7,668 nucleotides of DNA from Lachnospiraceae bacterium (lineage in GTDB: Bacteria; Bacillota; Clostridia; Lachnospirales; Lachnospiraceae). Position numbers and translations under genes: made by a program. Numbering within the stretch: position 1 is the stretch's first letter; the number at the start of each line of letters is the position of its first letter. This document shows positions 1 to 5,418 of the stretch, one piece after another. The notes beneath the pieces were generated by a model, which worked only from the letters and a program-made list of their open reading frames with translations, ran no database searches and was not told where the DNA came from. The stretch lies in the NCBI GenBank assembly GCA_900770535.1, contig CAAHDV010000173.1:1-7668 (forward strand), given 5' to 3'.

Positions 1-21
1 AGACGTGTGCTCTTCCGATCT
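1..21. other. Illumina adapter remnant, not genomic
   Basis: The first 21 bases begin AGACGTGTGC and end TTCCGATCT. This is the reverse complement of the TruSeq read-through adapter that starts AGATCGGAAGAGC. It is a library-preparation remnant left at the contig end by incomplete trimming. The genomic sequence starts at about base 22, and the junction falls inside a partial coding region, so that gene is cut by the contig end and not by a biological event. Confidence 0.96.
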
Positions 22-98
22 GAAAACAGATATGCCATCAGGCGCTTAAAGGTGCCCGGACGGATGCCGGAGCCTTTTTCGTTCTTCATTCGACTCAT
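22..98 (-). CDS. Partial ABC transporter half (partner subunit), N-terminus only
   Basis: Only the first 25 codons are present, starting MSRMKNEKGSGIRPGTF and continuing KRLMAYLF before the contig end. The start at 98 follows the stop of the upstream ABC gene (103) by 4 bases and is preceded by AAGGAGG with a 9-nt gap from GGAGG, so translation is probably coupled. A basic, Gly/Pro-containing start followed by FKRLMAYLF is typical of the cytoplasmic lead-in to the first membrane helix of ABC exporter halves. Because the upstream half has a degenerate ATP site, this gene is inferred to encode the catalytically competent partner of a heterodimeric exporter. No domain is visible in the fragment, so the identity rests on context. 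Confidence 0.7.
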
Positions 99-102
99 CC
101 TC

Positions 103-1842
103 TTACGCCTCCTTACTCTTAGTCTGGGAATCGAAGATTTCCCGGTAAATGCCATTTAACGCAACCAGTTCGTCATGGCTGCCCTGCTCGACAATGCGTC
201 CGCCATCCATGACAAGAATGAAATCCGCATCCTGTACGGAAGAGATACGCTGGGCAATGATGATCTTCGTGGTGTCCGGAAGTTCCTCGCGGAATGCTTT
301 CCGGATCAGTGCATCAGTCTTGGTATCCACTGCTGAAGTGGAGTCATCCAGGATCAGGATACGCGGCTTTTTCAGCAAAGCTCTTGCAATACACAGACGC
401 TGCTTCTGTCCGCCGGATACGTTGGTACCTCCCCGCTCGATATAGGTGTCGTAACCATTTGGGAACTGGCTCACGAACTCATCTGCCTGGGCCAGCCTGC
501 AGGCGTGAAGAATTTCCTCATCGGTCGCGTTCTTGTTGCCCCAGCGCATATTCTCCTTAATCGTACCGGAGAACAGCACATTCTTCTGAAGCACAACAGC
601 AACCGCATCTCGCAGGGATTCCAGATCGTACTCCCGGACATCCTTTCCAGCTACCTTCACGCTTCCCTCCGTTACATCATACAGACGGGAAATCAGCTGA
701 ATCAAGGTGGTCTTGGAAGAACCGGTTCCGCCGATGATGCCTACCGTCGCACCGGACGGGATATGCAGGTCAATGTCTGCCAGGGCAAACTTTTTGCTCT
801 TCTCAGAATATTTGAAGGAAACATGGTCAAAATCCACGCTTCCGTCAGCCACATCAGTACTTCCGTTTTCCGGGGAAGTCAGGCAGCTTTCATGCTCCAG
901 CACCTCCGCGATACGCTCCGCGCACTCAGAAGCCATGGTAGTCATAATAAATACCATGGAAAGCAGCATAACCGAAGCCAGGATCTGCACACCGTAGCTG
1001 ATCAAAGAAGACAGCTGTCCGGTGGTCAGTTCCGTCGCGCCGGAATTCACGATCATCTGGGCACCAATATAGTAAACCAGGAACATGGACAGATACATGC
1101 AAAACATCATGGTTGGGTTATTGAAAGCCAGGATTTTCTCAACAAAGGTGAAGTCCTTGCGCACATCCTCCGCGGCCCTGTCAAACTTTTCTGTCTCATA
1201 AGACTCGCGGACAAAGGATTTTACCACACGGATGCCGGCTACGTTCTCCTGTACGGAATTATTTAAGGCATCGTACTTTTTAAAGATACGCTTGAAGATC
1301 GGATGTACGTGAATGGCAATGCCAAACAGCACTGCTGCCAGAATCGGCAGGATACATAAGAAAATCAATGCCATCTTTACATTGATGGTCATAGCCATGA
1401 TCACGGAAAAGAGGATCATCAGCGGAGTCCGCACAGCCAAACGGATCAGCATCTGGTAAGCATTCTGTACGTTGGTAACATCCGTTGTCATACGGGTTAC
1501 CAGGGATGACGCAGAGAATTTATCGATATCCGCAAACGCGAAATCCTGGATTTTAAAATACATATCCTGTCTTAAGTTTTTCGCAAAACCACAGGATGCT
1601 TCCGCTGCGTTGCGCGCGGCCAGTACACCAAATCCCAGGGATACGGTGGCCATGACCAGAAGGATCAGGCCATATTTTAAGAGTGGTGTCATCGTGTCAG
1701 CAGACAGATGGTCAATCAGCTTTGACATCACCAGTGGAATCATACACTCGAGCACAACCTCGCCTGCTACAAATAGCGGTGATAAAAGAGACTGCTTTTT
1801 GTACTGCCGTACACTTTTCAGTAAAGTCTTAATCACAAACAT
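103..1842 (-). CDS. ABC exporter half-transporter, degenerate-site (TM287/BmrC-like) subunit
   Basis: This is a 579-aa fused permease and ATPase of the type IV (multidrug/lipid exporter) fold. Residues about 15-305 hold six hydrophobic membrane segments with the coupling-helix region ENVAGIRVVKSF at 199-210. The nucleotide-binding domain spans about 336-575: Walker A GGTGSSKTT (371-379), Q-loop Q419, signature VSGGQ (475-479), Walker B ILILDD (495-500), D-loop SAVD (503-506). Two catalytic positions are altered: the Walker B glutamate is Asp500, and the switch histidine is Gln531 (IIIAQRIS). Ser376 also replaces the usual Walker A glycine. Degenerate sites of this kind mark the non-hydrolysing half of heterodimeric exporters such as TM287/288, so the next gene is the likely partner. 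It lies 27 nt after marR in one operon. The substrate cannot be told. The annotated ATG may not be the true start; a GTG two codons in has better spacing to AAGGAGG. Confidence 0.93.
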   Translation of the reverse strand: MFVIKTLLKSVRQYKKQSLLSPLFVAGEVVLECMIPLVMSKLIDHLSADTMTPLLKYGLILLVMATVSLGFGVLAARNAAEASCGFAKNLRQDMYFKIQDFAFADIDKFSASSLVTRMTTDVTNVQNAYQMLIRLAVRTPLMILFSVIMAMTINVKMALIFLCILPILAAVLFGIAIHVHPIFKRIFKKYDALNNSVQENVAGIRVVKSFVRESYETEKFDRAAEDVRKDFTFVEKILAFNNPTMMFCMYLSMFLVYYIGAQMIVNSGATELTTGQLSSLISYGVQILASVMLLSMVFIMTTMASECAERIAEVLEHESCLTSPENGSTDVADGSVDFDHVSFKYSEKSKKFALADIDLHIPSGATVGIIGGTGSSKTTLIQLISRLYDVTEGSVKVAGKDVREYDLESLRDAVAVVLQKNVLFSGTIKENMRWGNKNATDEEILHACRLAQADEFVSQFPNGYDTYIERGGTNVSGGQKQRLCIARALLKKPRILILDDSTSAVDTKTDALIRKAFREELPDTTKIIIAQRISSVQDADFILVMDGGRIVEQGSHDELVALNGIYREIFDSQTKSKEA

Positions 1843-1851
1843 TTCCTCCTT
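1834..1851 (-). promoter_or_regulatory. Ribosome binding site favouring a GTG start for the ABC half-transporter
   Basis: A perfect AAGGAGG lies at 1851-1845. It is only 2 nt from the ATG at 1842 but 8 nt from an in-frame GTG at 1836 (ATG TTT GTG ATT AAG). The usual spacing is about 5-9 nt, so initiation at the GTG, giving a protein two residues shorter, is the better fit. Confidence 0.6.
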
Positions 1852-1869
1852 GTTACACTGTTTCGTAAA

Positions 1870-2304
1870 TTACTGTGCCAAATTCTTCAGCATCTTGTCT
1901 GTCACAGTAAAAAAGACCTGCATCTCTTCGTCCGGGATTCCGGCTGTAAGCTTCTGCTCCAGCTTCTCCAGGCCTGAGAGTACGCAGTCTTTGTACTGTA
2001 ATGCTTCTTCGGTCGCAACAATCTTTTTTCTTCTGGCATCATAAGGTACCGGCTCTTTGCGGATGAGCCCGCGCTGCTCCAATTCCTTTAATAGGGCGCT
2101 GGCTGTGGGGGGCCGCAGGCCAAACTCTTCTTCGATATCTTTCTGGAAGAGGTCTTCTTTCTGATGTGCCGCCAGAATAAAATGAAGTGTGCGTCCCTGT
2201 GCCCCGCTGAACATTCCGGAGCCAAAGGCCGCACACATCTCTCTGCTGATTCCGTTTGACAAACGTTTGATGCTGCGCATGGCAATTCGTTCTTCCTGCT
2301 TCAT
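1870..2304 (-). CDS. MarR-family transcriptional regulator
   Basis: This 144-aa protein has the MarR layout: N-terminal helices for dimerisation (1-48), a winged helix-turn-helix at about 50-98, and a C-terminal helical tail (100-144) that completes the dimer. The recognition helix region reads GLRPPTASALLKELEQRGLI (62-81) and the wing follows as RKEPVPYDARRKKIVAT (82-98); the DARRK stretch is the usual Asp/Arg wing signature. Start ATG 2304 has GAGG 4 nt upstream. It is first in an operon with the two ABC exporter genes, the classic layout of a local repressor controlling its own efflux pump. The promoter carries a palindrome over its -10 box, consistent with autorepression. The ligand is unknown. 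Confidence 0.92.
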   Translation of the reverse strand: MKQEERIAMRSIKRLSNGISREMCAAFGSGMFSGAQGRTLHFILAAHQKEDLFQKDIEEEFGLRPPTASALLKELEQRGLIRKEPVPYDARRKKIVATEEALQYKDCVLSGLEKLEQKLTAGIPDEEMQVFFTVTDKMLKNLAQ

Positions 2305-2345
2305 TGCACCTCATCACACTGTGTGGCTATGCAGCCGTTCTCTGA

Positions 2346-2360
2346 ATTCCTGTATGGAAT
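2346..2360. repeat. Second 5-5-5 palindrome in the marR leader
   Basis: ATTCC-TGTAT-GGAAT lies about 30-45 nt downstream of the predicted transcription start. It has the same 5-5-5 geometry as the promoter palindrome but a different arm sequence. It could be a second regulator site, an RNA hairpin in the leader, or chance. Confidence 0.35.
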
Positions 2361-2389
2361 ATCCTTCAGCCGCACGTTTTATTTAGTTT

Positions 2390-2404
2390 CCTAAGTATAT
2401 TAGG
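2390..2404 (-). promoter_or_regulatory. Probable MarR operator over the -10 box
   Basis: On the minus strand CCTAATATACTTAGG is a palindrome with CCTAA/TTAGG arms and a 5-nt centre. It covers the -10 box and the expected start site. An overlapping smaller inverted repeat, TTAG-N4-CTAA, lies at 2383-2394. An AT-rich site of about 15 bp over the core promoter is where a MarR dimer would block RNA polymerase. Binding by this regulator is inferred. Confidence 0.6.
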
Positions 2405-2425
2405 TCATAACCACCAATTTGTCAA
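2397..2425 (-). promoter_or_regulatory. Sigma-A promoter of the marR-ABC operon
   Basis: TTGACA (2425-2420), a 17-nt spacer, then TAATAT (2402-2397). This is a consensus -35 box with optimal spacing and a 5/6 -10 box. Transcription would begin near 2390, giving a leader of about 86 nt before marR. Confidence 0.88.
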
Positions 2426-2495
2426 TCGGAAAATTGTGAACTTTTTATGAAACTATGATCGAACCTTCTGTTTTGGAGCTTTTGGGGCAGTAGAA

Positions 2496-3377
2496 TCATG
2501 CCTCGGCAGACTTCTGGCTCCGGCGCTTCTGGTCCAGGTAGGAAACTGCGGAAAGTGCCGCGATATTTCCCTGTCCCGCCGACTTGATATACTGGTAAGG
2601 CCGTCCGGCAATGTCACCGCAGGCAAAGCAGCCTGGTACATTCGTCTCCATCTGCAGATTCACCGCCACATGGTTTCCATCCATCTGTAAGCCCGGCACC
2701 AGGTTCTTTGGAGACACGCTCTCTCTTAAAATGAAGACGCAGTCCACCGGATAGCTGTTCTCGTTTGTCACCAGCACATCCGCCTTCATGCCGCCGGTAA
2801 TCTCCTTCGGCACTTCCTTCACTACCGTAATCTTCTCCGAAACCTCCACCGGTTCTTTATACATTGGGATATAGTAGATCTTCTCCGCGATATCAGCCAG
2901 GAAATCCGCCTCCGCCTCTTCGGATTTCTGATAACCGATCACAGCCACGGTGGCTCCGCGGTAAAGGGGCGCGTCACAGGTGGCGCAGTAACTGACACCG
3001 CGGCCTAAGAATTCTTCTTCCCCCGGAAGCGGCTTTCCAAAATTCACACCGGTGGCCAGAATGACGGTCTCTGCCTCACAGATCTCCTGCCCCACCTGCA
3101 GGGAAAAATAATCTCCCATAGGATAGATCAGGTTCACCCGCTCCTCCGCAATCGGAACCTGCATCCGGTCAATGTGCTCCTCAAAAGCCTTGCCAAGCTC
3201 TGCCCCGCTGATGTCCGGAAAGCCAAGATAATTCTGAATTTCCTGGGCCTTCTGAACCTTGCTGCTCAAATCCCTGCTGCCCACCAAGAGAATCTTCTTT
3301 TTGCGGATGGCTGCTGTGACTGCTGCCGAAAGCCCCGCCGGGCCGGTGCCGATAATGGCAATATCGTAACGTTCCAT
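2496..3377 (-). CDS. Thioredoxin-reductase-like flavoprotein lacking NADPH motifs
   Basis: This 293-aa protein has the low-molecular-weight thioredoxin reductase layout. The FAD Rossmann motif is GTGPAG (10-15), the ATG turn is ILATG (106-110), the redox-active pair is CATC (131-134, context SYCATCDAPLYRG), and the second FAD motif is FACGDIAG (251-258) followed by YQYIKSAGQGNIAA. The central domain, which normally binds NADPH, is odd: the expected GxGxxA/G is replaced by VIGYQKSEEAEA (146-157), and the HRR phosphate-binding motif is absent (KIYYIPMYKE, 166-175). Clostridial FFTR enzymes, which take electrons from ferredoxin, are known to lack these motifs, so such a role is plausible. No thioredoxin gene adjoins it. 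The start at 3377 follows AAAGGAG by 11 nt. It is monocistronic, with its own promoter. Its disulfide partner is unknown. Confidence 0.88.
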   Translation of the reverse strand: MERYDIAIIGTGPAGLSAAVTAAIRKKKILLVGSRDLSSKVQKAQEIQNYLGFPDISGAELGKAFEEHIDRMQVPIAEERVNLIYPMGDYFSLQVGQEICEAETVILATGVNFGKPLPGEEEFLGRGVSYCATCDAPLYRGATVAVIGYQKSEEAEADFLADIAEKIYYIPMYKEPVEVSEKITVVKEVPKEITGGMKADVLVTNENSYPVDCVFILRESVSPKNLVPGLQMDGNHVAVNLQMETNVPGCFACGDIAGRPYQYIKSAGQGNIAALSAVSYLDQKRRSQKSAEA

Positions 3378-3424
3378 AGAATCGTAATCTCCTTTGTGTA
3401 TATTTTCATTTCTGCTCTGTTTCT

Positions 3425-3452
3425 ATTATATACCATCCAGGCCCGGTTTCAA
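3425..3452 (-). promoter_or_regulatory. Sigma-A promoter of the thioredoxin-reductase-like gene
   Basis: TTGAAA (3452-3447), a 16-nt spacer, then a perfect TATAAT (3430-3425). The start codon is at 3377, so the leader is about 40 nt. The -35 box lies inside the left arm of the inverted repeat at 3439-3487. Confidence 0.75.
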
Positions 3453-3487
3453 AAGTTGAAATTTTTTCATTTTTTGAAACCGGGCCT
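3439..3487. repeat. Perfect 16-bp inverted repeat between divergent promoters
   Basis: AGGCCCGGTTTCAAAA (3439-3454) is matched exactly by its reverse complement at 3472-3487. The 17-nt centre can pair further (TGAAA with TTTCA), giving a hairpin of about 21 bp. The A and T runs lie inside the stem and no T-run follows on either strand, so it is not a standard terminator. It covers the -35 box of the reductase gene. It could be an operator, a cruciform, or a remnant of a small palindromic element. Confidence 0.85.
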
Positions 3488-3532
3488 TCTGATAAACATT
3501 TCAAATTTTTACAAAAATTCCGAAAAAAGTGC

Positions 3533-3561
3533 TTGCACACTTTCGACTTTTATAGTATAGT
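3533..3561 (+). promoter_or_regulatory. Promoter of the tRNA-Leu pair
   Basis: TTGCAC (3533-3538), a 17-nt spacer, then TATAGT (3556-3561). The expected start near 3568 leaves about a 5-nt leader before the first tRNA. The surrounding AT-rich tract and short leader are typical of strong stable-RNA promoters. Confidence 0.75.
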
Positions 3562-3573
3562 ATATTCTTGTCG

Positions 3574-3657
3574 GCGGGAGTGCTGGAATTGGCAGACAGG
3601 CTAGACTAAGGATCTAGTGGCAGTTATGTCGTGTGGGTTCAAGTCCCATCTCCCGCA
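3574..3657 (+). tRNA. tRNA-Leu (anticodon AAG)
   Basis: This 84-nt class II tRNA folds cleanly. The acceptor stem is GCGGGAG (3574-3580) with CTCCCGC (3650-3656) and discriminator A3657. The D stem is CTG/CAG with a GAATTGGCAGA loop. The anticodon stem is CTAGA/TCTAG around CTAAGGA, placing AAG at 3608-3610. A 15-nt variable arm follows (3618-3632), then the T arm GTGGG-TTCAAGT-CCCAT. CCA is not encoded. It reads CUU codons, and possibly more if A34 is changed to inosine. A34 is unusual in a bacterial leucine tRNA, where GAG is the common form. Confidence 0.95.
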
Positions 3658-3662
3658 GGTAT

Positions 3663-3746
3663 GCAGAAGTGGCGGAATTGGCAGACGCGCACGGTTCAGG
3701 TCCGTGTGGTAGCAATACCTTGTGGGTTCGACTCCCATCTTCTGCA
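3663..3746 (+). tRNA. tRNA-Leu (anticodon CAG)
   Basis: This 84-nt class II tRNA starts 5 nt after the first and is surely co-transcribed. The acceptor stem is GCAGAAG (3663-3669) with CTTCTGC (3739-3745) and discriminator A3746. The D stem is GCG/CGC. The anticodon stem is CACGG/CCGTG around TTCAGGT, placing CAG at 3697-3699 to read CUG. A long variable arm and a T arm with a TTCGACT loop follow. CCA is not encoded. Confidence 0.96.
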
Positions 3747-3757
3747 TTGCAGAAAAC

Positions 3758-3798
3758 GAGCCATCGTACAGAATTGTGCGGTGGCTCTTCTTTTTCTT
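3758..3798 (+). terminator. Intrinsic terminator after the tRNAs, probably shared with spoVAC
   Basis: GAGCCATCGTACA (3758-3770) pairs with TGTGCGGTGGCTC (3775-3787) across a GAAT loop. This 13-bp stem includes two G-U pairs. TTCTTTTTCTT follows. On the minus strand the same stem is followed by GTTTTCT, a weaker T-run, and the spoVAC stop (3797-3799) adjoins it, so it may serve both convergent units. Confidence 0.9.
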
Positions 3799-4252
3799 AC
3801 ACTATCCCCAAAGATTTTCCAATCAGCAAAATTATCCCCAAAATCCAGCTCGTTAATACACCAAATAAAATGACCGGACCGGCAATCGTAAAAATCTTGC
3901 AGCCGATTCCAAACACATGCCCCTCTGCCTTGTATTCAATGGCCGGAGCCACCACAGAGTTGGCAAATCCGGTAATGGGAACCAGCGCCCCGGCGCCGCC
4001 CCATTTTACAATTTTCGGGTAGATGCCAAAACCGGTCAGCAGAACGCTGGCCAGAATCAGTTCGATCAACATCCAGGTCTGGGCTTCTTCTTTTTCCATT
4101 CCAAAGTAGTTCATCATCAGCATCACCGAGGCCTGCCCCAGGGCGCAGATGATGCCGCCGGTTATAAATGCGTGCAGCATATCGCTCCCCAGTTCATTGA
4201 CCGGGGTAATCTGTTTGATGTATTCATCGTAGGCTTTTTTGTTTAATTCCAT
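3797..4252 (-). CDS. spoVAC: Stage V sporulation protein AC (SpoVAC)
   Basis: This 151-aa membrane protein of the SpoVAC/SpoVAE family acts in the forespore inner membrane in moving dipicolinic acid into the spore and out at germination; SpoVAC of Bacillus behaves as a mechanosensitive channel. The N-terminal region AYDEYIKQITP (7-17) is followed by hydrophobic segments at about 26-48, 62-78, 114-134 and 135-149. The family-typical stretch GGAGALVPITGFANS (85-99) and IEYKAEG (105-111) are clear. Length fits SpoVAC (about 150 aa) better than SpoVAE (about 116 aa). It follows spoVAB after 112 nt. AGGAG lies 12 nt before the ATG, rather far. spoVAD and spoVAE do not follow; the unit ends at a terminator facing tRNA genes. 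Confidence 0.95.
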   Translation of the reverse strand: MELNKKAYDEYIKQITPVNELGSDMLHAFITGGIICALGQASVMLMMNYFGMEKEEAQTWMLIELILASVLLTGFGIYPKIVKWGGAGALVPITGFANSVVAPAIEYKAEGHVFGIGCKIFTIAGPVILFGVLTSWILGIILLIGKSLGIV

Positions 4253-4293
4253 GGTATATTCCGTCTCCTTCGCTCTGTTTTTTCCATGTTCAC

Positions 4294-4365
4294 TCAGTCA
4301 TCATACTCAGTTCCTGCATTGCAGCCGACCATCCTGCCTCCACAGACACCGATTTCAACCATCAT
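4294..4365 (-). CDS. Possible 23-aa leader/microprotein between spoVAB and spoVAC
   Basis: This tiny frame begins MMVEIGVCGG and ends GTEYDD. It starts in the spoVAB stop (TGATG overlap), with GCGGAG just upstream in the spoVAB end as a possible ribosome site. It has two cysteines, three GG/GC-type turns and an acidic tail. It resembles no family I can name. It would fill most of the unusually long gap before spoVAC. Its length is within what chance gives, so it is a candidate only. Confidence 0.2.
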   Translation of the reverse strand: MMVEIGVCGGRMVGCNAGTEYDD

Positions 4366-4796
4366 CACTCCGCTGCCATCCCGCACAGAAAATACGCCAG
4401 GGACCCGGCCAGTTTTCCCAGCGCAATGGACAGGATCAGATACTGCAGTCCCACCGCCAGATAGATTCTCCGACTAATGACCGGCAGTGCCTTTAAGGTC
4501 TCCGCCAGGGACATGACCAGGCATCCCACAAAAATTCCTACCGCTAGTCCGAAGATGCCGAGAAACAGCGAGGAGAATCCCGCCATGGGAATGGGAAATT
4601 CATACAGATCCGCGATATTTCCCAGAACGCCCCCGGTTACGATTACCGTTCCGTACAGCAGAATGTGCCGCTTCGTCCCGGTCTTCCCGATCAGACGCGG
4701 AAACACACCGATGATAACCAGAAACGCAAAGACTCCGGCCGCGATGATGCCTCCGGCGCTAAGCCCCACAAAAATGAGAGCCAGATTACGAAACAT
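4365..4796 (-). CDS. spoVAB: Stage V sporulation protein AB (SpoVAB)
   Basis: This 143-aa integral membrane protein has hydrophobic segments at about 5-33, 44-62, 72-96 and 112-138, and matches the Bacillus SpoVAB length (141 aa). Recognisable family features are LALIFVGLSAG (5-15), FLVIIGVFPRL (25-35), LAETLKALPVISRRI (97-111) and IALGKLAGSL (124-133). It belongs to the spoVA set needed for dipicolinic acid uptake by the forespore; its own role is not known in detail. I chose the ATG at 4796 because AAAGGAG lies 10 nt upstream and family similarity starts there. The frame is open further upstream to 4931, but that part gives an Arg/Trp-rich stretch that is antisense-like and lies over spoVAA. 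It overlaps the end of spoVAA by 11 nt, which suggests coupling. Confidence 0.94.
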   Translation of the reverse strand: MFRNLALIFVGLSAGGIIAAGVFAFLVIIGVFPRLIGKTGTKRHILLYGTVIVTGGVLGNIADLYEFPIPMAGFSSLFLGIFGLAVGIFVGCLVMSLAETLKALPVISRRIYLAVGLQYLILSIALGKLAGSLAYFLCGMAAE

Positions 4797-5418
4797 CGAT
4801 GCCCCGCTCCTTTCTGGAATCGTTCTGGAGCACAGTTTTGCAAATGTTATCTTCATACAGCCGCATCTCCACCTCCAACGGTGTCGGATCCGTGTTGATC
4901 TTCCACTTCGCGAAATGGTTAAAAAACGCAATGATTCCCACCGCCAGTCCCACCGAGTAGGACAGTTCCAGAATCGTATGCCCGCTTGATTCCTGCCCGG
5001 TGATCAGCCGGTACACCTCACCAAACACCGAAGTGACGCTGACATCGTTGTTGAAGGTCATAATGGCGAAGGCCGCCCCGCAAAAGCAGATGATGCAGAC
5101 AAAAATGGTCTTGCACCACTGCCAGAAGAGGTTCTGCTTTACCTCCGGCTGGTAATCAATGATAAACTCCACCTTTCCCACATTGTTGACAGTTACGGAA
5201 GAATCTGCCGCCTCCATAAGCCGGATCACATTCAGGGCATTTTCCACATAGCGTTTCCGCTTCTGCTCCCGGATAGTCTTGATTTTCAGGCTGGCACAGC
5301 GGTTCTGCACATGGGTATCGCTGCAGTAAACCTCCGCTACATCCTTCACCTGAATATCCGGCTTATGCAGTTCCGTGATTTCCCGCAGATTCAGGTAGAC
5401 AGTGTTCTGCGCGCTCAT
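4786..5418 (-). CDS. spoVAA: Stage V sporulation protein AA (SpoVAA)
   Basis: This 210-aa protein matches Bacillus SpoVAA in length (206 aa) and position. It has a soluble N-terminal domain (1-95; YLNLREITELHKPDIQVKDVAEV and FIIDYQPE near the end) and two membrane segments (about 97-121 and 148-168) with a short cytoplasmic tail. It is part of the spoVA set for dipicolinic acid import during sporulation. The ATG at 5418 is supported by GGAGG with exact 7-nt spacing and by overlap with the stop of the upstream 51-aa ORF (ATGA). The frame remains open to 5655, but that extension is Gly/Ala/His-rich noise over two other small frames. Confidence 0.94.
   Translation of the reverse strand: MSAQNTVYLNLREITELHKPDIQVKDVAEVYCSDTHVQNRCASLKIKTIREQKRKRYVENALNVIRLMEAADSSVTVNNVGKVEFIIDYQPEVKQNLFWQWCKTIFVCIICFCGAAFAIMTFNNDVSVTSVFGEVYRLITGQESSGHTILELSYSVGLAVGIIAFFNHFAKWKINTDPTPLEVEMRLYEDNICKTVLQNDSRKERGIDVS

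Noticed and set aside
505..1266. Long plus-strand open frame (253 codons) opposite the ABC transporter
   Set aside because: It is antisense to a clear ABC protein, has no ribosome site of note and shows no recognisable domain; it follows from the codon pattern of the real gene.
1472..2044. Plus-strand open frame spanning the ABC start and the marR end
   Set aside because: It is Ser-rich antisense translation crossing two well-supported genes on the other strand.
3439..3487. Intrinsic terminator for either strand
   Set aside because: The stem is long, but no T-run follows on either side and there is no upstream gene on the plus strand to terminate.
4247..4288. 13-codon frame starting MEKTERRR just before spoVAC
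   Set aside because: It is too short, overlaps the spoVAC start out of frame and lacks a good ribosome site.
4797..4931. Extension of SpoVAB to 188 aa
   Set aside because: The added Arg/Trp-rich part overlaps spoVAA out of frame; SpoVAB homology starts at the ATG at 4796.
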